This document shows positions 37,195 to 45,643 of a DNA stretch of 64,000 nucleotides, piece by piece; position 1 is the stretch's first letter; every line of letters begins with the position of its first letter. Position numbers and translations under genes: made by a program. This DNA comes from Flavobacteriaceae bacterium Ga0077528 (lineage in GTDB: Bacteria > Bacteroidota > Bacteroidia > Flavobacteriales > Flavobacteriaceae): assembly GCA_001464475.1 (NCBI GenBank), contig LNDX01000003.1, positions 1 through 64,000 of the forward strand, written 5' to 3'. Below the pieces are notes generated by a model, which saw nothing but the letters and a program-made list of their open reading frames with translations, was not told the origin of the DNA and made no database searches.

Positions 37195-38889
37195 ATGCAA
37201 CTTTCGGAACAAGAAATCATTAGAAGAGAAAAACTTGACGCTTTACGCACTCTTGGAATTAACCCTTATCCTGCGGATTTATATCCGGTGAATACTACTT
37301 CTAAACAGGTGAAGGAAAATTTTGAAGAAGGCAAGAAGGTTAATGTTGCTGGACGATTGATGAGTGTTCGAGATCAAGGAAAAGCTTGTTTTGCTGAATT
37401 ACAAGATAGCGAAGGAAGAATTCAATTGTATTTTAATAGAGATATGTTGTGTTTGGGTGAAGACAAAACGCTTTACAATCAGGTTTTTAAAAAATTGACC
37501 GATTTAGGTGATTTCATTGGTGTTGAAGGAGAATTATTCATGACTAAAGTTGGTGCTCAATGTATAAGAGTTGATAATTTTACATTCTTGAGTAAAACTT
37601 TACGTCCGTTGCCTTTGCCAAAAGTTGATGAAGATGGAAAAGTACACGATGCCTTTAATGATGCAGAGTTGCGTTACAGAATGCGTTATGTTGATTTGGT
37701 TGTGAATCCAAATGTTAAAGAAGTATTTGTAAAAAGAACGAAACTTTTTACTGCAATGAGAAACTTTTTCAATAACGCAGGTTATATGGAAGTTGAAACG
37801 CCAATTTTACAAGCAATTCCAGGTGGTGCTGCGGCAAGACCATTTATTTCACATCATAATGCTTTGGATATTCCATTATATTTAAGAATTGCTAACGAAT
37901 TATATCTTAAAAGATTGATTGTTGGTGGTTTTGATGGTGTTTATGAATTCTCAAAAAACTTCAGAAATGAAGGTATGGATAGAACGCACAATCCTGAATT
38001 TACTGCAATGGAAATTTATGTAGCTTACAAAGACTACAACTGGATGATGGAGTTTACAGAAAATTTATTAGAATATTGTGCAAATGAGGTAAATGGAACA
38101 ACTGATGCGACTTTTGGCGAACATAAAGTAAGTTTCAAAGCACCTTATGCAAGAGTTACCATGACTGATGCCATTAAAAACTTTACAGGTTTTGATATTT
38201 CTGGTAAAACGGAAGCAGAACTTTTTGAAGCTGCAAAATCAATGGGAATTGATGTTGATGCAACAATGGGTAAAGGAAAATTAATAGATGAGATTTTTGG
38301 AGCTAAATGTGAAGGAAATTTTATTCAACCAACTTTCATTACTGATTATCCAAAAGAAATGTCACCATTGTGTAAATCACATAGAGACAATCCAGAATTG
38401 ACGGAGCGTTTTGAGTTGATGGTATGTGGAAAAGAAATAGCCAATGCTTATTCAGAATTGAATGATCCTATTGACCAACGCGAACGTTTTGAAGCACAAA
38501 TGGCTTTAAGTGAAAAAGGTGATGATGAAGCTAACGGAATTATAGATGAGGACTTTTTAAGAGCATTAGAATATGGAATGCCTCCAACTTCTGGATTGGG
38601 AATTGGAATGGATAGATTAATTATGTTTTTAACAAATAATCCTTCTATTCAAGAAGTTCTTTTCTTTCCTCAAATGCGACCAGAGAAAAAGCAATTGGAA
38701 TTGACTGAAGACGAAAAGTTCATTATTGGGCTTTTAAAAGTTGAAAATAATCAGCCATTAAGTCAATTAAAAGAGAAATCTGCTTTGAGTGGAAAAAAAT
38801 GGGATGCTGCCATGAAGGGATTATCAAAACACGGTTTAACAAAAGTTATTGTGGATGGTGAAAACAAAACAGTTGAACTGAAATCATAA
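37195..38889 (+). CDS. lysS: Lysyl-tRNA synthetase (class II)
   Basis: This 564-residue enzyme charges tRNA-Lys. It has the N-terminal OB-fold anticodon-binding domain (VNVAGRLMSVRDQGKACFAE), class II motif 1 (FNNAGYMEVETPIL), motif 2 (FRNEGMDRTHNPEFTAMEIY) and motif 3 (GLGIGMDRLIMFLTN). About 65 C-terminal residues after motif 3 (from KKQLELTEDEKFI) form an extra helical segment common in Bacteroidetes enzymes. It is monocistronic, with the 8-bp repeat array in its promoter. Confidence 0.98.
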   Translation: MQLSEQEIIRREKLDALRTLGINPYPADLYPVNTTSKQVKENFEEGKKVNVAGRLMSVRDQGKACFAELQDSEGRIQLYFNRDMLCLGEDKTLYNQVFKKLTDLGDFIGVEGELFMTKVGAQCIRVDNFTFLSKTLRPLPLPKVDEDGKVHDAFNDAELRYRMRYVDLVVNPNVKEVFVKRTKLFTAMRNFFNNAGYMEVETPILQAIPGGAAARPFISHHNALDIPLYLRIANELYLKRLIVGGFDGVYEFSKNFRNEGMDRTHNPEFTAMEIYVAYKDYNWMMEFTENLLEYCANEVNGTTDATFGEHKVSFKAPYARVTMTDAIKNFTGFDISGKTEAELFEAAKSMGIDVDATMGKGKLIDEIFGAKCEGNFIQPTFITDYPKEMSPLCKSHRDNPELTERFELMVCGKEIANAYSELNDPIDQRERFEAQMALSEKGDDEANGIIDEDFLRALEYGMPPTSGLGIGMDRLIMFLTNNPSIQEVLFFPQMRPEKKQLELTEDEKFIIGLLKVENNQPLSQLKEKSALSGKKWDAAMKGLSKHGLTKVIVDGENKTVELKS

Positions 38890-38965
38890 TTTTTTTTATC
38901 ATTTGTATTGATTTTTAAAAAAAATTATTAAATTCGCTCTTCAACAAATTAATTTAAAGAAGATT

Positions 38966-39328
38966 ATGAAAAGAATTATCGCAATATTCACCTTGTTTTT
39001 AGCATTTAGTTTTAATGCAAATGCTCAAGAAGCTAAGACGCTATCTGTATCAAACACAAATGAAAAAAGTGTAAAAGAACTTATTATTGAGGATATTGAT
39101 TTAATGTCAAAATCAGTAAAAATGGAAGAGGGTTTAAAAATGGATTTAGTAAATCTATTACAAATGAGAAAAGATGATGTTAATAATTCTAAAACTCAAG
39201 AAGAAAAACAAGCAGTTTTTGAAAGATATACTTTAAAATTACTAAGCGCTTTCAATGAGGAACAAATTGAAACTCTAAAGAAAGATAAAGAATTATTCAA
39301 CAGATTAACTCAGTTTTCTAGCAAATAA
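38966..39328 (+). CDS. Small secreted protein of unknown function
   Basis: This 120-residue protein has a clear signal peptide (MKRIIAIFTLFLAFSFNANAQ). The mature part is helical and charged, ending VFERYTLKLLSAFNEEQIET. It shares its layout (Sec signal ending ANAQ, about 90 helical residues, C-terminal segment around EEQIETL) with the protein at 59014-59340 (SEKQMSIL), which suggests paralogy and a loose resemblance to Spy/CpxP-like periplasmic proteins. It converges on the copper receptor gene across a perfect palindrome. Confidence 0.75.
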   Translation: MKRIIAIFTLFLAFSFNANAQEAKTLSVSNTNEKSVKELIIEDIDLMSKSVKMEEGLKMDLVNLLQMRKDDVNNSKTQEEKQAVFERYTLKLLSAFNEEQIETLKKDKELFNRLTQFSSK

Positions 39329-39342
39329 TATTATAATAAAAT

Positions 39343-39378
39343 AAAAAATAGGCGATTCAATTGAATCGCCTATTTTTT
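39343..39378. terminator. 36-bp perfect palindrome, bidirectional terminator
   Basis: AAAAAATAGGCGATTCAA is followed directly by its exact reverse complement, with no unpaired spacer (centre 39360/39361). A-run and T-run flanks give terminators in both directions. The minus-strand receptor's TAA stop (39380-39378) overlaps its end. Confidence 0.9.
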
Positions 39379-41399
39379 TATAAACTACAACTTAAATTCA
39401 CAAAAAAGTTTCTTCCTTGCCTTGGAAAATTATTCCAATCTGAATAAGTTGAATAATAGGTATCAAGGATGTTTTCAATTCCAAATTTTGTGATTAATTT
39501 GCTTTTATTGATGTTGAATTTATATCCAAAATTAGCATTAATTATTGCGTAATCTGGTGTTTTATCCTCTCCATAAATACCTCCAAAATTTGTATGTTTT
39601 GCATTTCCTTGAAAGACAATTTCTGAAGACAATTTTTCTTTAGAATAAGCTATTGATGTTGAATAACTTATTGGAGAAATAAAAGGTAAATTCACATTAT
39701 TAAAATCTTTTCCTCTACTGTAAACTAACTGCGAATTCCATTTTAATTGTCTAGAAAACTTGATTTCAGAAGTTAAACTTATATTGAAAATGGTAGCATA
39801 ATCAAGTGCTGTATAAATTTTTACACCTGTTGCACCAATTGTCATTGGAATCAAGCTAGTATCAGGTTTTCCGACAATATAATTTGAAATATGGAAATAT
39901 GATGATGTAATTTTCATTTTAATTTTTTCTTTTTTCAAACCAACAAAAGCATTTCCTTCTAATGAAGTTTCGTTTTTCAAATTCGGATTACCAATATTGT
40001 CATAATTCTCAAAACTATTGAACAAGTAAAAACCATATGCCTCAGTTATTGATGGTGCTCTTTCTCCATAAGCAGCTCCAAATCCAAATTCAAAACCATT
40101 TTTAGAAGTATTATAATTAGCTGAAAAACTTTTTAGAAATCGGGTATTTTGTGCTTCCATTTCAGGATAAAGAATTTGCAAACTGTTTAATCCAAGTTCA
40201 CTTTCTATTTTATTATAATGATTACCAATTGAAGCTGAAACTTTTATATTTGAATGACAGTTTAAATCATAGTAGTCTTCAATAAATAATCCGTTATAAA
40301 AAGTTACAACATTAGGCCAAGTTAGCATAAACATTAGATTTTCATTTGGATCAGCTGGATACATGGTCATTTCGGCAAGTGATTTGTTATAAAATGAATT
40401 TAAGTTTACTAATAAGTTGTTTTTATTATATTTAGCTTTAATTTTTGAATAATATCCATAGGTTTTACTCCAACCTGGCATATCCATATGAATTGGAACA
40501 GATGGACGTTTTGTATCATCCATTTTATGCATTATTGTATTAAAATAAAGTTTTGTTTCCCAATTAGTTACAATAGAGTTTAATGGGATGTATTCATATT
40601 TTAAAGACGTTATAATTGCTTCTGCAATGGAAACATCCATTGGTAACGCAGGATAACCAACATCGGTTGCTTTATCGTAAATTAAGGAAGCTTCAATCAA
40701 TTTATTTTTACTTAATTTGAAACCTGAAGTAACGGAAAAATTCATTTTTTTAAATTGTGAAAATAAAACTTCTTTATTATTTCCTGCTTTGTAATTTTCT
40801 GCATCACGTAGCATAAAATCGGTATCAACATAAAATAAATTATCTGTATAATTTAGGGCTGTTCCAATGATTTTTTGTTGATTGTTGGTTTCAAAACCTG
40901 AATTTATATTAAAATTCCATTTTTTATTTCCGAAGTTATTTTGGTTTCTTTTTAAGTTAATCGAACCTCCAATTGTACTTCCAAAACAAGCACCTTCTTG
41001 ACCTGAACAAATAGTAGCTTCAGATAGATTAGATACTTCTACATAAGATGTTATTGGATCCATTTTGTCTGTACAAGCACCAAAAATTCTCATTCCGTCT
41101 ATGGTTACTAGAGTACGTTCAGAAGGCATAGAATTGATAATTGGTTCCCAAGCGTAAGCACCTCGCTTTATCATGTCAACTTTTGCAGATTTTTGTAAAT
41201 AGTCGTCTATTGATGTTAATGTTTTTGATTGCTTATCTGATAGTTGTGCTTTTTTTCCAATTACTATGACTTCTTGCATTTGAATTGGTTTTATGGTATC
41301 TTTTTTTGATTGCTCTTTTATTATGCTATTATTTGTGTCTTGAGCAGAAATAATTGTGGAAAGAAGCATTAAAAAAGTTGAAAGGAGTAATTTTTTCAT
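39378..41399 (-). CDS. TonB-dependent copper receptor, OprC/NosA type
   Basis: This 673-residue outer-membrane receptor has a signal peptide (MKKLLLSTFLMLLSTIISAQ), a TonB box (MQEVIVIGK), a plug (ERTLVTIDGMRIFGACTDKM, then GACFGSTIGGSINL) and a barrel with a terminal strand FFVNLSCSL. OprC of Pseudomonas binds copper through a CxxxM-HxM site (C143, M147, H323, M325). Here C109-M113 (CTDKM) and H291-M293 (HKM) have the same pattern and almost the same spacing. NosA, the same family, supplies copper to nitrous oxide reductase, and nosZ is in this window. The start at 41399 places the signal peptide correctly. It is the last gene of a copper operon driven from the Crp/Fnr box at 42895. Confidence 0.88.
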   Translation of the reverse strand: MKKLLLSTFLMLLSTIISAQDTNNSIIKEQSKKDTIKPIQMQEVIVIGKKAQLSDKQSKTLTSIDDYLQKSAKVDMIKRGAYAWEPIINSMPSERTLVTIDGMRIFGACTDKMDPITSYVEVSNLSEATICSGQEGACFGSTIGGSINLKRNQNNFGNKKWNFNINSGFETNNQQKIIGTALNYTDNLFYVDTDFMLRDAENYKAGNNKEVLFSQFKKMNFSVTSGFKLSKNKLIEASLIYDKATDVGYPALPMDVSIAEAIITSLKYEYIPLNSIVTNWETKLYFNTIMHKMDDTKRPSVPIHMDMPGWSKTYGYYSKIKAKYNKNNLLVNLNSFYNKSLAEMTMYPADPNENLMFMLTWPNVVTFYNGLFIEDYYDLNCHSNIKVSASIGNHYNKIESELGLNSLQILYPEMEAQNTRFLKSFSANYNTSKNGFEFGFGAAYGERAPSITEAYGFYLFNSFENYDNIGNPNLKNETSLEGNAFVGLKKEKIKMKITSSYFHISNYIVGKPDTSLIPMTIGATGVKIYTALDYATIFNISLTSEIKFSRQLKWNSQLVYSRGKDFNNVNLPFISPISYSTSIAYSKEKLSSEIVFQGNAKHTNFGGIYGEDKTPDYAIINANFGYKFNINKSKLITKFGIENILDTYYSTYSDWNNFPRQGRNFFVNLSCSL

Positions 41400-41460
41400 T
41401 AGAGTAAAAATTAAAAAAGTCAAAAACAGAATTGAATTTGACTTTTTTATAATAATTCAA

Positions 41461-42315
41461 TTAGAATTCTATTTCAAAATAAATACTGCTTGATGTAACA
41501 GTTTCTGTAATTTCTTCACCTTTAAGAATTGTGCCATCAGGTTTTGCTAATTGAAGATTTATTTTCCAATAACCTGTCATTGTAAGTGATAATTTTCCTT
41601 TGTATAAATTGCCTGCCGTTAGTTGAGTTGCATTTACATTATTTGGTGAACTATGATTTCCCATGCTTGGCATTCTTGGGTCAATTTTTACAGTATAACC
41701 ATCAACAACAGGAAACGTCATCATATCTTGCATTTTCCAAACACCAACAACTAAATCATTTACAGCTACTTTTGGATGATGAGGATCAACATAAGCCACC
41801 AAATATTTCACACCATCAGATCCTGTAAAAGTATTAACTGTTCTTTTTGCAGAAGCAGGGACATCAATTACAGAAGTCATTGTATAATCTACATTATCAA
41901 TTGTATAATCGATTTTTAAATCCCAATATTCAGTAGTGTTTTGAGCCATTTGAAACATAATATATCCTTCATATAAAGTCCCATCTATTGAAATTTTTTC
42001 AACTGTAGATTTTGGGCAGGAGTGATTCATCATAGCCATGTGCATGATTGGCATCCAAGTAACTTCTGCATTTTTTATATATTGATTGTTAGCGTTGTTT
42101 TTAATCCTTAATTTAATTTCATTATAACCTTGAACTGTTGCTCCTGTATGAGAATATAACTCAATAGTATGTGTAGTATTTGTAATTTCTTTAAATTTTG
42201 TTAATCCATCCAATTCGTTCACTGTTGGATTTGTATTTTCGTCATCATTTGAACATGAGGTAAGAGCTACTACCATAACTAGAATGGTAAATATATTTTT
42301 TAAAATAGTTTTCAT
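41461..42315 (-). CDS. Met/His-rich lipoprotein with two FixH/YtkA-like domains
   Basis: This 284-residue lipoprotein has its lipobox Cys at residue 21 (VVALTSC). Two similar beta domains follow; the first carries WMPIMHMAMMNHSCP (about 88-101) and the second PRMPSMGNHSSP (about 220). Clusters of Met and His of this kind bind copper in FixH/YtkA-like and related periplasmic proteins. It sits directly upstream of the OprC/NosA-type receptor in the same unit, so I infer an outer-membrane-associated copper-binding partner. I do not know a characterised close relative. Confidence 0.72.
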   Translation of the reverse strand: MKTILKNIFTILVMVVALTSCSNDDENTNPTVNELDGLTKFKEITNTTHTIELYSHTGATVQGYNEIKLRIKNNANNQYIKNAEVTWMPIMHMAMMNHSCPKSTVEKISIDGTLYEGYIMFQMAQNTTEYWDLKIDYTIDNVDYTMTSVIDVPASAKRTVNTFTGSDGVKYLVAYVDPHHPKVAVNDLVVGVWKMQDMMTFPVVDGYTVKIDPRMPSMGNHSSPNNVNATQLTAGNLYKGKLSLTMTGYWKINLQLAKPDGTILKGEEITETVTSSSIYFEIEF

Positions 42316-42481
42316 TTTTTTTATTAAAGTTTATTATACGATGAATCTAAAAGATTTTTTTTAATCAATTTAGAATATAAAAATCCTGTCAATTCATTTT
42401 TATGAATTGAAAATTAAATTCAATTTTGAAGTAATTTGATTTTTGAGATAAGCTTAAGCTAAATAAGACTTATTATAGTGT

Positions 42482-42859
42482 TTAAGAAATAATTGTGGGC
42501 GGATGAAAAACGGAACAACTTACCGAGTGAAAGTATAAGTTGGCATAGTTGTCACCAATAGAAGTTTTATTATGAAAATAAATTTGTCTAAAGGATATTT
42601 CTGCTATTTCATTGCAGAATAAAAGCTCGACTTCTTGTGTTAAATTATTTTTTTTGTCTGAATTGATGGGCTTATCATCGTTTGATGCTTTTGCTAACTC
42701 TTTTATTAAATGACATTTACCATTACATTTAAGTTCTGGTTTAGCTTTGTTTTCACAAAGAACATTAGAGATATAATCATAATTAACAATATAATCTATA
42801 ACCGGAAGAATTGGTTTTAGAAAAATTGAAAGGATTACTATGATTAGTATTTTTTTCAT
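42482..42859 (-). CDS. Small Cys-rich membrane-anchored protein
   Basis: This 125-residue protein has an N-terminal hydrophobic helix (MKKILIIVILSIFLKPILPV) followed by a Cys-rich segment, C35-C45-C49-H50 (LCENKAKPELKCNGKCHL), and two later Cys (C82, C115). The CNGKCH pattern looks like a soft-metal site and not a c-heme motif (CxxCH is not met). It is the first gene of the copper receptor unit, 37.5 bp geometry from the Crp/Fnr box. A copper-handling or sensing role is inference. Confidence 0.65.
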   Translation of the reverse strand: MKKILIIVILSIFLKPILPVIDYIVNYDYISNVLCENKAKPELKCNGKCHLIKELAKASNDDKPINSDKKNNLTQEVELLFCNEIAEISFRQIYFHNKTSIGDNYANLYFHSVSCSVFHPPTIIS

Positions 42860-42863
42860 TAGG

Positions 42864-42871
42864 CAAATTTA
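42864..42871 (-). promoter_or_regulatory. -10 element of the copper-uptake unit
   Basis: On the minus strand this reads TAAATTTG (TAnnTTTG). Its 3' G is 37.5 bp from the centre of the inverted repeat at 42895-42908. The start codon is only 5 nt further on, so the transcript is short-leadered or leaderless. Confidence 0.7.
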
Positions 42872-42894
42872 CAATGAGAAAAAAGCAATTTTAT

Positions 42895-42908
42895 ATGATT
42901 GTGGTCAT
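42895..42908. promoter_or_regulatory. Crp/Fnr-type box shared by two divergent promoters
   Basis: ATGATTGTGGTCAT has ATGA/TCAT half-sites around 6 bp. Perfect -10 elements lie exactly 37.5 bp from its centre on both sides, which would put the box near -41.5 for both the copper-uptake unit (minus) and the regulator gene itself (plus). Confidence 0.75.
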
Positions 42909-42931
42909 ATTTTTAGTAAATTTATAAAAAG

Positions 42932-42939
42932 TAATTTTG
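42932..42939 (+). promoter_or_regulatory. -10 element of the Crp/Fnr regulator gene
   Basis: TAATTTTG matches TAnnTTTG; its final G is 37.5 bp from the centre of the box at 42895-42908. The leader to the ATG at 43004 is about 60 nt. Confidence 0.65.
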
Positions 42940-43003
42940 TATCCATAAGTTAAAATCGCTTTTAAACAAAGTTATTTTTGACTTAAAACACACTGTTTCA
43001 ATC

Positions 43004-43591
43004 ATGCAAATAGATTTAGATTTACTGTATACTTGGGGCGCAATTGCCAAAGAATACAAGAAAAATGATATAATAATTAGTGAAGATGAAGTAGCTCATT
43101 TCTACTATCAAGTTGTTGAAGGTTGTGTTAGAATGTTTAATTCTAACGATGAAGGAAAAGAGTTTACTCAAGGTTATTTTTATAACGGTCAAAGTTTTGG
43201 TGAACCACCATTATTTATTGACGAGAAATATCCTGCAACTGCTGTTGCTTTTCAAGATTGTAAAATCATTAAACTTTCTAAAGAAAAATTTTTGAAGATT
43301 CTAGATGAGTATCCTTCCATTCAAAAGCATTTTTTGATATTAATGGCAAAACGTATTCACGGAAAGGCAAAAACATTAAAAGACATCATCAATCAAAAAC
43401 CTGAATTTAGAATTTTAGCATTCTTAAATGCACACAAAAAAGGTAATGGTGATCAAAAAGAATTAGTGCCATTTACAAGACAGGAAATAGCCAATTTCAC
43501 TGGCTTACGAGTAGAAACGGTAATTAGAGCTTTTGCAAAAATGAAAGCAGCCAACAAAATTGAAATTAATAATCATAAAATCTATTTCTAA
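43004..43591 (+). CDS. Crp/Fnr family transcriptional regulator
   Basis: This 195-residue regulator has a cyclic-nucleotide-binding-like beta roll (residues 15-115) and a winged helix-turn-helix (FTRQEIANFTGLRVETVIRA). The recognition helix carries ETVIR, like ETVSR of FNR, which reads TGA half-sites. It lacks the N-terminal Cys cluster needed for an oxygen-sensing 4Fe-4S centre, and the cAMP-binding signature is not clear. It is closer in layout to NO-sensing DNR-type regulators, which is inference. It probably regulates the surrounding copper, NO, N2O and anaerobic dNTP genes and itself. Confidence 0.85.
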   Translation: MQIDLDLLYTWGAIAKEYKKNDIIISEDEVAHFYYQVVEGCVRMFNSNDEGKEFTQGYFYNGQSFGEPPLFIDEKYPATAVAFQDCKIIKLSKEKFLKILDEYPSIQKHFLILMAKRIHGKAKTLKDIINQKPEFRILAFLNAHKKGNGDQKELVPFTRQEIANFTGLRVETVIRAFAKMKAANKIEINNHKIYF

Positions 43592-44865
43592 TGCATTTTA
43601 ACAGCAAGTTTTGGCTGAAATTCTCACTATTAAATTTATTAATTGTAGCACTTATCGGGCTTCTAATGCGTTACAAAATTGGATTTGAATTTCCTTTTTT
43701 TGACCAAAAACATTTGCAACATTCTCATTCTCATTTTGCCTTTTCAGGTTGGATTAGTCATACTTTGATGGTGTTGATGATTGTGTTTTTAGAGAAGAAA
43801 AAAGTCCTTCTACAAGCTCAGGATGACAATAGAGAAAAGAATATAGAAAATAGATTTTTTAAAAAATACAGCTCAATATTATCTGCCAATTTGATTTGTG
43901 CTTATGGAATGTTGGTGTTTTTTATCATTCAAGGTTATGGATTGTTTTCCATAATTTTTTCTACATCTTCGATTATAGTATCCTGTGTTTTTGCTTATTA
44001 TTTCGTTAAAGATTTGAAATTAATTTCTAATGATGATTTATCTAAAAATTGGTTCAAAACTGCTTTATTTTTCAATGTGATTTCATCGTTCGGTACATTT
44101 GCTTTGGCTTATATGATGATTTCAAAAAACATTCATCAAAACGAATATTTAGCATCCATCTATTATTATTTGCACTTTCAATATAATGGTTGGTTTTTCT
44201 TTGCTTGTATGGGATTATTATTCTCTTTTTTACAATTAAAACCATCTGAAAATTCATTTTTTAAAAGAACTTTTTGGCTGTTTTTTTTATCATGTATTCC
44301 GGCTTATTTTTTATCAACTCTTTGGTGGGATTTACCAATTTGGATTTACCTTATTACTGTTGTGGCAGCATTTATTCAAGTTTATACTTGGTTTAGATTT
44401 TTGATTATCATTATCAAAACAAAAAGAGAGTTTCTGTATAATTTTCCTTTCTTTCTACGTTATATTTTGCTTTTTGTGGCTTTTGCATTGAGTATAAAAT
44501 TTCTGCTTCAATTGGGTTCGACAATTCCTGTATTAAGTACACTAGCTTTTGGTTTTAGACCTATTGTAATCGCTTATTTGCACTTAGTTTTATTGGCAAT
44601 TATTAGTTTGTTTTTACTTTTTTATGTTTATGCCAATCACTTGATTCATTTCAATAGACAAATAAAAATTGGTGTAATTACTTTCTCAATAGGTGTTTTG
44701 TTAAACGAAATAATTCTTGCTATTCAAGGTGTTGCCTCATTTAGCTACACTCCAATTCCGTATGTTAACGAAATGCTATTTGGAGCTGCAATTGTTTTAG
44801 TTATTGGTACTGGAATCACTGCTTTTTATTCCATAAAAAAAGTTAAAAATCTTCCGTTATTATGA
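43591..44865 (+). CDS. Polytopic membrane protein of unknown function
   Basis: This 424-residue protein has about 12 transmembrane helices and a His-rich segment early on (QHSHSHFAFSGWISHTLMVL). The H-x-H-x-AF-x-G pattern recalls heme-binding helices of the heme-copper oxidase/NorB superfamily and NnrS proteins, but I see no full set of heme and copper ligands. Its ATG overlaps the regulator stop (TAATG), so the two are translationally coupled. In this setting a role in nitrogen-oxide or heme metabolism is plausible, unproven. Confidence 0.6.
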   Translation: MHFNSKFWLKFSLLNLLIVALIGLLMRYKIGFEFPFFDQKHLQHSHSHFAFSGWISHTLMVLMIVFLEKKKVLLQAQDDNREKNIENRFFKKYSSILSANLICAYGMLVFFIIQGYGLFSIIFSTSSIIVSCVFAYYFVKDLKLISNDDLSKNWFKTALFFNVISSFGTFALAYMMISKNIHQNEYLASIYYYLHFQYNGWFFFACMGLLFSFLQLKPSENSFFKRTFWLFFLSCIPAYFLSTLWWDLPIWIYLITVVAAFIQVYTWFRFLIIIIKTKREFLYNFPFFLRYILLFVAFALSIKFLLQLGSTIPVLSTLAFGFRPIVIAYLHLVLLAIISLFLLFYVYANHLIHFNRQIKIGVITFSIGVLLNEIILAIQGVASFSYTPIPYVNEMLFGAAIVLVIGTGITAFYSIKKVKNLPLL

Positions 44866-44875
44866 TTGCGCTCAT
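44862..44875. promoter_or_regulatory. Crp/Fnr-type box before the fasciclin gene
   Basis: ATGATTGCGCTCAT matches the shared inverted repeat and overlaps the stop codon of the preceding gene. A near-consensus -10 (TACTTTG, 44899-44905) ends 36.5 bp from its centre. Confidence 0.6.
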
Positions 44876-44941
44876 AAAATAACTATTTCATAATTAGGTA
44901 CTTTGTATGTATAATTTGAAAGTATATTAAAAGTATTTATT

Positions 44942-45496
44942 ATGAAAAAATCAATTAAAACATTGTTATTGGCAAGTTTATTTATTGCCATAGGTTGCAA
45001 ACAAAACGAACAAGCAACATCAGAAACCACTTCTGAAACTACTGAAGTAAGTTCTGGTGGACAAGAAAATGTAGTAGATGAAACTTCTGTTCCAAACATT
45101 GTTCAAACAGCTGTCGGAAGTAAAGATCATACCACATTAGTAGCAGCTGTAAAAGCGGCAGGATTAGTAACTTCGTTGAGTAATGCTGGTCCATTTACGG
45201 TTTTTGCACCAACAAATGCAGCTTTTGATAAATTACCTGCTGGAACTGTTGAAGGTTTGTTAAAACCTGAGAAAAAAGGTGATTTAGAAAACATTTTAGG
45301 GTATCACACTTATGTTGGAACATTGAAAATTGAATATATGAATGACGGACAAGAGTTTGACATGGTTTACGGAGGAAAAGTTAAAATCACCAAAAAAGAT
45401 GATAAAACTTTTGTAAATGGTTCAGAAATTGTTGCTTCAATTCCTACAGGAAATGGAATAATTCATGTTATTGGTGATGTACTTTTACCTAAATAA
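44942..45496 (+). CDS. Fasciclin-domain lipoprotein
   Basis: This 184-residue lipoprotein has a lipobox Cys at residue 19 (LFIAIGC), a Ser/Thr/Glu-rich linker, and one FAS1 domain (residues 50-184) with both conserved boxes: GPFTVFAPTNAAFDKLP and NGIIHVIGDVLLP. FAS1 domains mediate adhesion or weak ligand binding; similar small FAS1 lipoproteins occur near denitrification genes in Bacteroidetes, to my knowledge. A Crp/Fnr box lies upstream and a terminator follows. Confidence 0.88.
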   Translation: MKKSIKTLLLASLFIAIGCKQNEQATSETTSETTEVSSGGQENVVDETSVPNIVQTAVGSKDHTTLVAAVKAAGLVTSLSNAGPFTVFAPTNAAFDKLPAGTVEGLLKPEKKGDLENILGYHTYVGTLKIEYMNDGQEFDMVYGGKVKITKKDDKTFVNGSEIVASIPTGNGIIHVIGDVLLPK

Positions 45497-45544
45497 AATC
45501 AATTATTAATTCAAATATTGTTTTTCCTTTTTTAATTAAAGTTG

Positions 45545-45575
45545 AAAAGCGTGAATTGTCGTAGTTCACGCTTTT
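45545..45575 (+). terminator. Terminator of the fasciclin gene
   Basis: AAAAGCGTGAA (45545-45555) pairs with TTCACGCTTTT (45565-45575) around a 9-nt loop, and a T tract ends the element. It lies about 50 nt after the stop. Confidence 0.85.
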
Positions 45576-45576
45576 T

Positions 45577-45590
45577 GTGATTTGAGTCAT
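45577..45590. promoter_or_regulatory. Weak Crp/Fnr-type box before the NorC-like gene
   Basis: GTGATTTGAGTCAT keeps TGA/TCA half-sites with 6 bp between them. TCACTTTG (45613-45620), a one-mismatch -10, ends 36.5 bp from its centre. It is the poorest of the five boxes, but its spacing fits. Confidence 0.45.
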
Positions 45591-45643
45591 GTTTAGAGTT
45601 GTTATATTTTATTCACTTTGTAAAATCTACGTCTGGTCTAATT

